Positions 43,418-52,263 of a DNA stretch of 64,000 bases are shown in pieces. The position numbers and the translations under genes are program-made. Source of the DNA: JAGXTF01 sp038317095 (GTDB lineage Bacteria > Bacteroidota > Bacteroidia > NS11-12g > UBA955); NCBI GenBank assembly GCA_038317095.1, contig JBBQBB010000005.1, positions 25,538-89,537 of the forward strand, read 5' to 3'. The notes below the pieces were generated by a model. It searched no databases, was not told where the DNA came from, and saw only the letters and a program-made list of their open reading frames with translations. Numbering within the stretch: position 1 is the first letter of the stretch; every line of letters starts with the position of its first letter.

Positions 43418-43909
43418 TTAAGCCAAAGTTTTGGCCAAAATGGCACAAATGCTTTCCAAGCCATTTAAGTCCTCCGCATCAAAGTCTGAAAAGTGAATAC
43501 TATCGGCATCTAAAACGGCAACAATTGCCCCTTGATGGAAAACCGGCACCACGATTTCACTGTTGCTTTCGGCACTGCATGCAATATGTCCAAGAAATTG
43601 ATGAACATCCGCTACAATAATGGTTTTTTCAGTTTCCCAACATTGGCCACAAACCCCTTGGCCTTTAAGAATGCGGGTACATGCCACAGGGCCTTGAAAC
43701 GGCCCAAGCACAAGCTCTTTGATATGTACCAAATAAAATCCAATCCACCACCAATCGAAAACCTGTTTTAAAACCGCGGCAATATTGGCCATATTGGCTA
43801 TCGTATTTTGCTCACCTGCGCACAAACCTTCTATAGCTGTAACGGCATAGTGATATTTTTCTTTTTTCGAGAATAATGTAAAATTAATCACAGTTTTATT
43901 TTCTAACAT
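43418..43909 (-). CDS. msrC: Free methionine-(R)-sulfoxide reductase (GAF domain)
   Basis: A 163-residue single-GAF-domain enzyme. Four cysteines lie in the family's active-site region: A-C-T-R-I (C77), G-V-C-G (C87), Q-C-W (C90) and H-I-A-C (C111). C77, C87 and C111 correspond to the three catalytic/resolving cysteines of fRMsr; C90 is additional. D-V-H-Q-F-L-G-H-I-A-C and S-E-I-V-V-P-V are further family signatures. It reduces the free amino acid Met-R-sulfoxide using thioredoxin. A TAAATTTG box lies 4 nt before the ATG. Single gene. Confidence 0.93.
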   Translation of the reverse strand: MLENKTVINFTLFSKKEKYHYAVTAIEGLCAGEQNTIANMANIAAVLKQVFDWWWIGFYLVHIKELVLGPFQGPVACTRILKGQGVCGQCWETEKTIIVADVHQFLGHIACSAESNSEIVVPVFHQGAIVAVLDADSIHFSDFDAEDLNGLESICAILAKTLA

Positions 43910-43913
43910 TTGG

Positions 43914-43921
43914 CAAATTTA
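43914..43921 (-). promoter_or_regulatory. -7 promoter element 4 nt before the fRMsr start
   Basis: TAAATTTG on the minus strand; 4 nt separate it from the ATG at 43909. Confidence 0.5.
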
Positions 43922-43993
43922 AAGATTGGTATTAAGTTGCACATTTTTTCATGCGTAAATTATCTTAATTTTTTTTTAAGTTGAAAGTTTTAT

Positions 43994-46900
43994 ATGAATA
44001 TGGAAGTATCAAGTAACAAACCCTTTGACGTAGTTTTTACATTTGTACGACATCCCTATTTTGGCATGTTGGTAGAAGCAAATGCAGTGCAGTTGCTTAC
44101 CAACGGCGAATATTCATTAACATTTCAACGAATTCGTTTGCAAAATGCTGCATATTACCATCTCAATATAGACCAAACCGAAGCAGTAAAGCTGATTGAA
44201 GATTTTGAGGTGGATTCCATAATGAAGAAATTTTATGTGGGAACCAAAAAAATAAGACCCACTGAATTTTTTACCAAACATTATGATGCTGAAGTCCATA
44301 AAAGAGTCAGGGAATACATCGAAAAGAAATTGGGCAAAGTGTTGGATTTTGTCAAAAATTACCCTCTATTCAATGCATTGCGCGCTGGTGTAGCTTCCAA
44401 TAGCAGAGTGGTGTTTAGCGATGAACCTGCTACGGTTTTATTTCATTTTAGAAAAGATGAAAGCGGAATCAATTATTTTGCTACAATTAAACACCAAAAT
44501 GAAAGGGTTGAATTTTACCAAAATGAGAGTGAAGTTTTAACCAATAAACCAGCATGGTTGCTCACACCTAAGGGATTGTTGCATTTTGGAAAATTTACCG
44601 ATGGCAATAAAATAAGGCCATTTCTAAATAAAAAATTCATTCATGTTGAACCCAGAAATGAGGATCTTTATCTGGATAAATTTGTAAAACCTTTGCTTGA
44701 AAACCATGATGTATACGCAGTTGGTTTTGACATCATTACAGAACAATTTCATGCGGATCCAATCTTACGCCTGATGAAAGGGTTCGATGCCAAATTTTAT
44801 TTGGGATTGTTTTTTAAATATGGAACATGGAGTTTTCCATACCATGTAAACAAAAGGGTAAATGTAAGCTTGGACAAAAAAAACAATACTTTTCTATTTC
44901 ACAGGATTCGGCGCAATTATAGTTGGGAAAATGATAAAATATCTGAATTAAAAGAGACAGGATTGGAAAATGCAGAAGGAAGTTTATTTCAACTTTCTAA
45001 TTCTACAAACAGTTACGAGTTGTTAGAATGGCTTAATGAGAATGCTGAAACGCTGCGCCGAAGCGGATTCCGACTAGAGCAGGAGCAAACTGAAACCACT
45101 TGGTTCATAGGTGAAATTAGCATTGGGGTAACTGTAAATAAAAACAGCGACTGGTTTGATGTGCAAGCCTTGGTAAATTTTGGAAAATTTCAAATTCCGT
45201 TTACCCGTTTGCGCAAAAATATTTTAGAAAAAAAACGAGAATTTATTTTGCCAGATGGAACAGTGGCCATACTGCCAGAAGAATGGTTTAGCCGTTTTGC
45301 GAGAATTGCACACCTTGGCGATTTAGAGGGGGAGTCTTTCCGTTTGAAAAATATGCACTTTTCTTTGCTTGATGATTTGTCTGTTTACCTAAAAGAAGAA
45401 CAAAAAGCAAATCCGGGCTGGGAAAGTTTACTCATTGCAGGTAGTATCCCTAGCTATGAACTACCTGCAGGTTTGTATGCCACCTTGCGCACTTACCAAG
45501 AGGAAGGGTACAATTGGATACGCTTTCTTTTTGAACATAAAATGGGGGCCTTGTTGGCCGATGACATGGGATTGGGTAAAACATTGCAAACCCTTGCCGT
45601 TTTGGAATATTTAAATGAACAAAGAAAGGAATCTGTAAAGCGAAAAAATAACAAACGCAATAGCGTTGAATTGGAAATTTCGGAAACAGTTGGTGTTAAA
45701 TGCACAAATGGGCAATTTAATTTGTTTGATACGCCTGGGGTTATTGTAAATCCTAAAGAAATTGTGGATTTAGAATCTTTGCAAACCATTCCGGGTCCTT
45801 GTATAGTCATTGCCCCCAAAAGTTTATTGTACAATTGGCAGAACGAAGCACGCAAATTTACCCCAGGTTTAAAAGTGGTTATTTATGGTGGAGTTTCGCG
45901 CAGTAGAATGTTAAAACAATTGGAAGGTGCAGATGTGGTAATTATGAGTTATGGCACCATGCGCAACGACACAGAACTGCTTTCTCGGATTCAATTTCAA
46001 TGCATAGTTTTGGATGAAAGCCAAGCCATAAAGAACCCCACTTCTTTAACCGCAAGAAGCCTGCTTAAATTGCATTCTGATTATAAATTGGCTTTAACAG
46101 GTACGCCTATCGAAAACACGTTGTTGGATATTTGGAGCCAAATGAATTTTCTCAATCCAGGTTTGCTAGGCAGTTATGGGTATTTTGAAAAACAATTTAT
46201 AAAACCCATAGAAAAAAATACAAGTGCAACCCGCACAACGGAACTGCGAAAAATATTAAATCCGTTTTTACTGCGTCGCACAAAAAAGCAAGTAGCTTCC
46301 GAATTGCCAGAAAAAATTGAAAAAATTCACTATTGCGAAATGGGCGAAGAGCAAGCCGCACTATACGATAAAATTAAAAGCCAATACAGAAACGAAATAT
46401 TAGAACATGTACAACAAGTGGGTATGGCCCGCAGTCGCCTTAAAATATTCAATGGGCTAATGCACCTTAGGCAATTGGCGCTGAACCCGCTATTAAAAGA
46501 TGAAGAATACCAAGGCAAAAGTGGAAAAGACGATGAAATATACCATATGTTGCTTCGTGCATTGGAGGGAGGGCATAAAGTATTGTTGTTTTCTCAGTTT
46601 GTTTCATACCTCAAAATCTACCGAGAATTGCTCGAAGGACAAGGCATTGAATATACCTATTTGGATGGAAGTATGGATGCCAAACAAAGAGAACAAGCTA
46701 TACATCAATTCCAAAATGACCCTAAAATTAGGGTGTTTTTATTGTCGCTAAGGGCTGGCAATAGTGGCATAAATTTAACGGAAGCGGATTATGTGTTTTT
46801 GGTAGATCCATGGTGGAATCCTTTTACCATGAAACAAGCAGAGGATAGGGCGCATAGAATTGGACAGAAGAAAACCGTTTTTTCCTATAAATTCATTACC

Positions 46901-47032
46901 AAAAATACTATTGAAGAGAAAATTCTGAAGTTGCAACAAAAGAAAATGGCCCTAGCCGATAGTATTTTGCCCGATGAAAATTCCATATTTGCTACCCTTG
47001 ATATTGGCGAACTTGAAGATTTGTTTACATAA
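43994..47032 (+). CDS. SNF2-family DNA-dependent ATPase/helicase
   Basis: A 1012-residue protein. Residues ~1-480 form an unassigned N-terminal region (bacterial SNF2 proteins often have a SWIM/SNF2_N-associated domain here, but no C-x-C-x-H zinc motif is visible). The SNF2 ATPase core follows: motif I L-L-A-D-D-M-G-L-G-K-T-L-Q-T, motif Ia I-V-I-A-P-K-S-L-L-Y-N-W, motif II V-L-D-E-S-Q-A-I-K-N-P (DESQ) and motif III L-T-G-T-P-I-E-N. The helicase C domain has L-F-S-Q-F-V-S-Y and R-A-G-N-S-G-I-N-L-T-E-A, ending D-R-A-H-R-I-G-Q-K-K motif VI. It translocates on duplex DNA or remodels nucleoprotein. An insertion of ~50 residues separates motifs I and Ia. Single gene. Confidence 0.92.
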   Translation: MNMEVSSNKPFDVVFTFVRHPYFGMLVEANAVQLLTNGEYSLTFQRIRLQNAAYYHLNIDQTEAVKLIEDFEVDSIMKKFYVGTKKIRPTEFFTKHYDAEVHKRVREYIEKKLGKVLDFVKNYPLFNALRAGVASNSRVVFSDEPATVLFHFRKDESGINYFATIKHQNERVEFYQNESEVLTNKPAWLLTPKGLLHFGKFTDGNKIRPFLNKKFIHVEPRNEDLYLDKFVKPLLENHDVYAVGFDIITEQFHADPILRLMKGFDAKFYLGLFFKYGTWSFPYHVNKRVNVSLDKKNNTFLFHRIRRNYSWENDKISELKETGLENAEGSLFQLSNSTNSYELLEWLNENAETLRRSGFRLEQEQTETTWFIGEISIGVTVNKNSDWFDVQALVNFGKFQIPFTRLRKNILEKKREFILPDGTVAILPEEWFSRFARIAHLGDLEGESFRLKNMHFSLLDDLSVYLKEEQKANPGWESLLIAGSIPSYELPAGLYATLRTYQEEGYNWIRFLFEHKMGALLADDMGLGKTLQTLAVLEYLNEQRKESVKRKNNKRNSVELEISETVGVKCTNGQFNLFDTPGVIVNPKEIVDLESLQTIPGPCIVIAPKSLLYNWQNEARKFTPGLKVVIYGGVSRSRMLKQLEGADVVIMSYGTMRNDTELLSRIQFQCIVLDESQAIKNPTSLTARSLLKLHSDYKLALTGTPIENTLLDIWSQMNFLNPGLLGSYGYFEKQFIKPIEKNTSATRTTELRKILNPFLLRRTKKQVASELPEKIEKIHYCEMGEEQAALYDKIKSQYRNEILEHVQQVGMARSRLKIFNGLMHLRQLALNPLLKDEEYQGKSGKDDEIYHMLLRALEGGHKVLLFSQFVSYLKIYRELLEGQGIEYTYLDGSMDAKQREQAIHQFQNDPKIRVFLLSLRAGNSGINLTEADYVFLVDPWWNPFTMKQAEDRAHRIGQKKTVFSYKFITKNTIEEKILKLQQKKMALADSILPDENSIFATLDIGELEDLFT

Positions 47033-47160
47033 ACCCATACAATTACTGAATGTTTATTCTGTAAGTATACTTAACCTAAGTAATTGATTGTTATTGTTAT
47101 ATAATGATTTTTTAAACCATTTTAGAATTAAAATAGTATAAAAAATAAAAAAATAAAAAA

Positions 47161-47168
47161 TATATTTG
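47161..47168 (+). promoter_or_regulatory. -7 promoter element of ung
   Basis: TATATTTG lies 52 nt before the ATG at 47221, a longer leader than most genes here. The upstream AT-only tract has no clear -33 TTG. Confidence 0.45.
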
Positions 47169-47220
47169 CTATAATGGGATAAACAAAGCAAATTTGACAA
47201 CATTTATAAATTTTAAGAGG

Positions 47221-47985
47221 ATGCAAGCTATGGGAAACGAATATCAGGATGAAAAACCAGTAAAAATTGAAGAGGGTTGGTTGGATGTTTTAAAAGATGA
47301 ATTTGCAAAACCCTATTTTGGTTATTTAAAACAATTTTTACTAAAAGAAAAACAAGCAGGATATGTAATCTATCCTCCAGGTTCCCGCATATTTGCAGCA
47401 TTTAACAAAACCCCTTTTGACGAAGTAAAATGTGTAATTGTAGGTCAAGATCCTTACCACGGGCCAAGGCAAGCGAATGGCTTGTGTTTTTCGGTAAATG
47501 ACGGCCAGAAAAAACCGCCCAGTTTGGTTAATATTTTCAAAGAATTACAAAATGATCTTGGATTTGCAGTTCCGTATTCAGGCAATTTAGAGAAGTGGGC
47601 AGAGAACGGCGTGCTTTTGCTGAATACCATATTAACCGTGCGGGCTGGACAGCCTAAAAGTCACCATGGGCATGGATGGGAAGATTTTACAGCCAAAGCC
47701 ATTGAAGAGCTTTCCATGAATAAAGAACATTTGGTGTTTATTTTGTGGGGCCGCGAAGCCCAAGAAAAAGAAATTTTGATTGACCCCTACAAACATTTTG
47801 TGCTCAAATCACATCACCCAAGTCCTTATTCGGCCGAGAAGGGGTTTTTTGGAAACCACCATTTTTCCCGCACCAATGAATGGCTAGAAAGCCATGGTAT
47901 AGGGGCTATTAATTGGAATTTGGTAGATGCTAACATTGAATCTGCGACAGATAGTGATTTCAACGAGGAACAAGTGGACTTTTAA
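47221..47985 (+). CDS. ung: Uracil-DNA glycosylase
   Basis: About 254 residues (or 251 from M-G-N-E-Y at 47230). Family 1 UDG that excises uracil from DNA. The water-activating loop is V-I-V-G-Q-D-P-Y-H-G (catalytic Asp), followed by A-N-G-L-C-F-S-V. The Leu intercalation loop is H-P-S-P-Y-S-A-E-K-G-F-F-G. L-L-N-T-I-L-T-V-R-A-G-Q-P-K-S-H completes the fold. It has the extra ~25-residue N-terminal tail common in Bacteroidota, and an acidic C-terminal tail (A-T-D-S-D-F-N-E-E-Q-V-D-F) beyond the conserved end. Single gene. Confidence 0.96.
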   Translation: MQAMGNEYQDEKPVKIEEGWLDVLKDEFAKPYFGYLKQFLLKEKQAGYVIYPPGSRIFAAFNKTPFDEVKCVIVGQDPYHGPRQANGLCFSVNDGQKKPPSLVNIFKELQNDLGFAVPYSGNLEKWAENGVLLLNTILTVRAGQPKSHHGHGWEDFTAKAIEELSMNKEHLVFILWGREAQEKEILIDPYKHFVLKSHHPSPYSAEKGFFGNHHFSRTNEWLESHGIGAINWNLVDANIESATDSDFNEEQVDF

Positions 47986-48070
47986 TTAAGCACATTCTGT
48001 TTGGCAGTTCTAACATTTGTGAATATGTTTTTGGTGGTGTAATGAAAGCGAAATTCTTATTTTGTAAGCA

Positions 48071-48769
48071 ATGGAATATCCCATTCAATTGGCCAATGCC
48101 ACTATAATACAAGGTAGAATTCCGGTATTAAACAATGTAAATCTTACCGTTTCTAGGTGTGAATTTGCTTTTCTAGTAGGCAAAACAGGTTCTGGCAAAT
48201 CTTCTTTATTAAAAACATTTTACGGTGAATTGCCCTTAAGTGATGGCACGGGAAATGTTGGCGAATTTGCATTGCAATCTTTAAAAACCAGTCAAATACC
48301 CAAATTGCGGCGGCACATAGGAATTGTGTTTCAAGATTTTCAATTGTTAACTGATCGCAATGTGATTGACAACTTGTTGTTTGTATTAAGGGCAACTGGT
48401 TGGTCTGACAAGCAAAAAATGCTAGAAAGAGCTACTGAAGTATTACAAAAAGTTGGCTTGCAGACCAAGGATTATAAAATACCAGCGGAATTAAGTGGTG
48501 GAGAGCAGCAGAGGGTGGTAATTGCCCGCGCGCTGTTAAACAAACCCGACGTAATTCTAGCAGATGAACCGACTGGAAACCTGGATCCTGAAGTTAGCGA
48601 TGAAGTGATGGAACTTTTGCAAAATATTTGTAAAGAAGGCACTGCGGTTTTAATGGCCACCCACGATTATCGTTTGATTGAGAAGTATGGTGGAACCATA
48701 TATAGGGTTGCTGCAGGCAGGGTAGAAAAGATTGATAGCTTGGGCAGTTTAACGAGGACGAATGGATAA
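48071..48769 (+). CDS. ABC transporter ATP-binding protein, FtsE-like
   Basis: A 232-residue ATPase. Walker A is G-K-T-G-S-G-K-S-S, the signature is L-S-G-G-E-Q-Q-R-V-V-I-A-R-A, and Walker B is V-I-L-A-D-E-P-T-G-N-L-D-P. The Q-loop is F-Q-D-F-Q-L-L and the H-switch A-T-H-D-Y-R. The order and the D-F-Q-L-L-x-x-R-x-V-x-x-N signature resemble FtsE, which with FtsX controls septal peptidoglycan hydrolases. No ftsX or other permease gene is adjacent, so a LolD-type or MacB-type role cannot be excluded. Convergent with the following gene. Confidence 0.88.
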   Translation: MEYPIQLANATIIQGRIPVLNNVNLTVSRCEFAFLVGKTGSGKSSLLKTFYGELPLSDGTGNVGEFALQSLKTSQIPKLRRHIGIVFQDFQLLTDRNVIDNLLFVLRATGWSDKQKMLERATEVLQKVGLQTKDYKIPAELSGGEQQRVVIARALLNKPDVILADEPTGNLDPEVSDEVMELLQNICKEGTAVLMATHDYRLIEKYGGTIYRVAAGRVEKIDSLGSLTRTNG

Positions 48770-48780
48770 AAACAAAATGG

Positions 48781-50268
48781 TTATTTAGGCAATACCCGGT
48801 GAATGTAAATTCGGCCATAATAGGATTGGAATGAATCTACTTTTAAGGTTTTGTATTGGAGAAAAAATGTAGCATTTAAATCCCCGTTTAAAATACTTTT
48901 TCTACTCATAGGCGCTGGATGGTTTATACAATCTGTGTATATTGCAGTGCTATCTTTAAATAAGTTTCGGATGTAATTTTCCAACAATGGATTGTTTTGA
49001 AAATCGGCTGGAGATTTAACAATTTTTATATTGTCATTGTGTTTTTCTCGTAGATGATTTCTCTTGCCCATTGGTTCAGAGAAATCCATATAGTTTTCCA
49101 ACAATATTTTGTCATACCCAATAAACGTATGGTTGCCGTGTGACTGTAATTTGGCACTTAGAGATTGTGTGTTTTCAAAGTTTAAAAAATGGTTGGGTAT
49201 AATTGCTATTGCCAAATTCCAAATCAACAACGAGGCTGCAAGGAATACTATGGGTAAAGGTTTTACAGAGAAATTAAGCGCAAAATACAAAATCAACAAT
49301 AAGGGTAACATCACCATAAATTCAGCATTTCCTTCCGAAAACCATGCGAATCCAAATTGCAAAACAAACGCAAGGAGGATGGCATTTTGAACGACAGAAT
49401 ACTCTCTTTTGGGTATCTTTTTGTATTTGTATTTGAAGGTAAAATAAAAGGCTGAAATGCATAAAATAAGGGAAATTAAAATAGCCATTTTGGCAATAAA
49501 AAAATCATGAATGAATAAATATATATTTCCATGTACTTGATAAAAACTCCGAACAAAATTGATGCCCGTCATTTTGAAATTAACCAAGCCAGGTTTGAGG
49601 TTTACAAGGCCCTCTTGAACATCGCCAAGCCACCATTGCCCCAATGTTTTGTGGAAATAAGCTGCGCCAATCCAATTGATAAAAAAAAACAAAATAGCAA
49701 AACATACAGGAACGATAAACTCCATTTTGATCCGGTGTTTTTTACGCCAAAGTGCCAGTGTAGCTGCAGTAGCCCAGAATATGTGGATTTGGTGAAATCC
49801 AATAGCTACCGTCAAGCATAAGTATGCAAAAAACAGTTGGCTATATTTGGGTATAAGTTCATATCTGGCTAAGAAATATATGCCTAGTAAAGAAAAAAAG
49901 ATAGGAATGATATAGGTTTCATTTTCGGTGGCAAAACGCATAAACCCGAAACAACTTCCAGCAAATAATACCCAAATCCACGGGTTTATTGCTTTTTGCG
50001 ATTGCAGCAATTTACCCAATACCAACAAAGTGCCAGCAGCAAAAAACGCGTTCAAAATTTTTAATGTGGCTAGGGTGATTTTACTGCCCAATAGGTTGAA
50101 AAAGAAGGCAGCCAACAAATCATACAACGCATGGTGACCCCCAATCTCTGTGTTGCATGCATAGCCATAAGCATCGCTAGTGCTATTTGTGGTGGGCAAA
50201 CATAAATACAACAAAGTGAAAGCAAGAACTACGTAGGTGGCAATATTTGCTTCTTTAATGTCTCTCAA
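48781..50268 (-). CDS. Polytopic membrane protein, probable glycosyltransferase-C fold
   Basis: About 495 residues with roughly ten hydrophobic segments in the N-terminal four-fifths and a soluble ~110-residue C-terminal domain. There is no ATG in the frame's N-terminal region: the TTG at 50268 (R-D-I-K-E-A-N-I-A-T-Y-V-V) follows a CATATTTG box by 6 nt and is preferred; TTG at 50298 or 50409 would overlap the divergent cca gene. The first loop T-T-N-S-T-S-D-A-Y-G-Y-A-C, with an Asp, resembles the catalytic loop of GT-C/PMT-like enzymes that use lipid-linked sugars. This is a fold-level guess. Alternatives are a DUF2723-like or wzy-like membrane protein. Confidence 0.65.
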   Translation of the reverse strand: MRDIKEANIATYVVLAFTLLYLCLPTTNSTSDAYGYACNTEIGGHHALYDLLAAFFFNLLGSKITLATLKILNAFFAAGTLLVLGKLLQSQKAINPWIWVLFAGSCFGFMRFATENETYIIPIFFSLLGIYFLARYELIPKYSQLFFAYLCLTVAIGFHQIHIFWATAATLALWRKKHRIKMEFIVPVCFAILFFFINWIGAAYFHKTLGQWWLGDVQEGLVNLKPGLVNFKMTGINFVRSFYQVHGNIYLFIHDFFIAKMAILISLILCISAFYFTFKYKYKKIPKREYSVVQNAILLAFVLQFGFAWFSEGNAEFMVMLPLLLILYFALNFSVKPLPIVFLAASLLIWNLAIAIIPNHFLNFENTQSLSAKLQSHGNHTFIGYDKILLENYMDFSEPMGKRNHLREKHNDNIKIVKSPADFQNNPLLENYIRNLFKDSTAIYTDCINHPAPMSRKSILNGDLNATFFLQYKTLKVDSFQSYYGRIYIHRVLPK

Positions 50269-50313
50269 ACCCTGCAAATATGAAGAATAATTGCCCAATT
50301 TGGAGAATCTATT

Positions 50314-51753
50314 GTGAATGTAACATTTCAAGATGAATTTCGCAGTGTGATTCCAGCCGCCGATAAATCGATATTTGACCTCCTTATGAAAACTGCAGAT
50401 TCTAGCCAAACAAAGGCTTGGGTGGTAGGCGGGTATGTGAGAGATTTGATATTGGGTCGACCTACAAAGGACATAGATGTGGTGGTTTTAGGCAGCGGAA
50501 TAGACTTTGCCCAAAAATTTGCCAATGAAATACATGGCGTAAAACATGTCGCATTTTTTAAAAATTTCGGAACTGCCCAAGTTAAAACTGGCGATTGGAT
50601 CATCGAATTTATAGGGGCAAGAAAAGAAAGTTACCAGAGAGAATCGAGAAAACCATTGGTAGAGAATGGAACGTTGGAAGATGATAGAAACCGGCGCGAT
50701 TTTACGATCAACGCAATGTATTTGTCACTAAACCCAGAAGACGCGGGTGCACTTACAGATCCTTTCAACGGTATCCAGGATTTGCAAGACAAGGTAATTC
50801 GCACTCCCGGTAACCCTGACATTACATTTAGCGACGATCCGCTTAGAATGATGAGAGCCATTCGGTTTGCAACTAGATTAGACTTTACTATAGATCCTGT
50901 AGTTTTTGAAAACATCAAAAAAAATGCCAAGCGCATAGAAATAGTATCGCAAGAAAGAATTACAGAAGAATTAAATGGCATTATACTATGCAATCAGCCT
51001 GGTCGAGGTTTTGAGATGTTGTTTGATACAGGTTTGTTGCAAATCATTTTTCCCGAACTCACAGCGATGCAGGGCATAGAAACGCGGGATGGGAAGAGCC
51101 ATAAGGACAATTTTTACCATACCCTGCAGGTTTTAAATCAGCTTTGCGTGCTAAGTAATGACCTATGGCTTCGCTGGGCTGCCATATTGCATGACATTGC
51201 TAAGCCAGCAACCAAAAGGTTCGAACCAGGCAATGGATGGACTTTTCACGGGCATGAAGACCGAGGCTCTAAAATGGTAAAAACTATTTTTAGACGCATG
51301 CGATTGCCGTTGGATGAAAAAATGCGGTTTGTAGAAAAGCTGGTGGCGCTGCATTTGCGACCCATAGTGCTAGGGCAAGAAATTGTAACAGACAGTGCAG
51401 TGCGTAGGCTAATCGTAGATTCGGAAGAAGCCTTAGATGGGTTGATGAAACTTTGCAGGGCAGATATTACGAGTAAAAATGCGAATAAAGTCGCTAAGCA
51501 TTTGCGCAACCTAGACAAGGTTCAGGAAAAAATAAATGACCTAATAGAACGCGATAAAATGCGCAATTGGCAGCCAGTAATTACAGGCCATCACATTATG
51601 GACTCATTTGAAATTCGGGACCACCGGATAATTGGTGATTTAAAAGATGTGGTGCGCGAAGCCATTCTTGAAGGCGAAATTCCCAATGAATTGGAACCAG
51701 CAATGGAATTGATGGTGAAAAAAGGGTTGGAGTTGGGATTGAGGCGGAAATGA
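50314..51753 (+). CDS. cca: CCA-adding tRNA nucleotidyltransferase with HD domain
   Basis: A 479-residue class II CCA enzyme or poly(A) polymerase-family protein. The nucleotidyltransferase motif W-V-V-G-G-Y-V-R-D-L-I-L-G-R-P-T-K-D-I-D-V (residues ~37-57) has the GG and DxD signature. R-R-D-F-T-I-N-A-M is the sugar-discriminating motif, and D-D-P-L-R-M-M-R-A-I-R-F-A the template helix. A C-terminal HD domain is shown by W-A-A-I-L-H-D-I-A-K and H-G-H-E-D-R-G. It adds or repairs the 3' CCA of tRNA. The start is GTG at 50314, which gives the usual N-terminal length. The intergenic space to the divergent membrane protein is only about 45 nt. Confidence 0.93.
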   Translation: MNVTFQDEFRSVIPAADKSIFDLLMKTADSSQTKAWVVGGYVRDLILGRPTKDIDVVVLGSGIDFAQKFANEIHGVKHVAFFKNFGTAQVKTGDWIIEFIGARKESYQRESRKPLVENGTLEDDRNRRDFTINAMYLSLNPEDAGALTDPFNGIQDLQDKVIRTPGNPDITFSDDPLRMMRAIRFATRLDFTIDPVVFENIKKNAKRIEIVSQERITEELNGIILCNQPGRGFEMLFDTGLLQIIFPELTAMQGIETRDGKSHKDNFYHTLQVLNQLCVLSNDLWLRWAAILHDIAKPATKRFEPGNGWTFHGHEDRGSKMVKTIFRRMRLPLDEKMRFVEKLVALHLRPIVLGQEIVTDSAVRRLIVDSEEALDGLMKLCRADITSKNANKVAKHLRNLDKVQEKINDLIERDKMRNWQPVITGHHIMDSFEIRDHRIIGDLKDVVREAILEGEIPNELEPAMELMVKKGLELGLRRK

Positions 51754-51756
51754 AGA

Positions 51757-52218
51757 TTACTTCACCCTAGTCCAAACCGCAGTTCTACCCAGTAAAGAGA
51801 TACCCACATAACCCCTAACATTGAGTTTGTTGCCGTCCATTGCCATAAATGAGCTGTAAGTTTTTCCATTTTTAGGATCGTAAATTGTGCCACCACTCCA
51901 TTCTTTGTCATCGCTGTCATATTTGAAATCGCGAAGGATAATGAGGCCTATGAGTCCTTTACCACGGCTTCCTTTATTGGGATTTTCTTTATCCACTTTG
52001 GGTTTTCCGTTCTCGTTGGGTTCTTTTAACCATACTATTTTACCATAGAATTTACCAGCAAATTGGCCATTGATGGCCTTATAAATCTGTATATGCGAAG
52101 TGCCTTCTTGGTTTAACCAAGTGCCCTGAATTTTATCCGCTTCGGTGTCTGCGGGTTTTATAAAAGTAAAAGAAGCAAGCACAAAAGCTATGAATGCAGC
52201 TCCAACTAATTTAGTCAT
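51757..52218 (-). CDS. DUF2147 family exported protein
   Basis: A 153-residue protein with a signal peptide (M-T-K-L-V-G-A-A-F-I-A-F-V-L-A-S-F) and a single DUF2147 domain. It opens I-Q-G-T-W-L-N-Q-E-G-T-S-H-I-Q-I-Y, continues L-I-L-R-D-F-K-Y-D, then W-S-G-G-T-I-Y-D-P-K-N-G-K-T-Y, and ends L-L-G-R-T-A-V-W-T-R. This matches the family's small calycin-like barrel of unknown function. A TAGATTTG -7 box ends 4 nt before the ATG. It is convergent with cca, whose stop is only 3 nt from this gene's stop codon. Confidence 0.9.
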   Translation of the reverse strand: MTKLVGAAFIAFVLASFTFIKPADTEADKIQGTWLNQEGTSHIQIYKAINGQFAGKFYGKIVWLKEPNENGKPKVDKENPNKGSRGKGLIGLIILRDFKYDSDDKEWSGGTIYDPKNGKTYSSFMAMDGNKLNVRGYVGISLLGRTAVWTRVK

Positions 52219-52222
52219 GCTT

Positions 52223-52230
52223 CAAATCTA
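52223..52230 (-). promoter_or_regulatory. -7 promoter element 4 nt before the DUF2147 gene start
   Basis: TAGATTTG on the minus strand, 4 nt from the ATG at 52218. Confidence 0.5.
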
Positions 52231-52263
52231 CAATAAAATTTATTTACTTAAAAATAATTTAAG

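Noticed and set aside
48071..48769. Naming the ABC ATPase ftsE outright
   Set aside because: Motifs fit FtsE, but no ftsX or division gene is adjacent and LolD/MacB-type ATPases are similar; left as FtsE-like.
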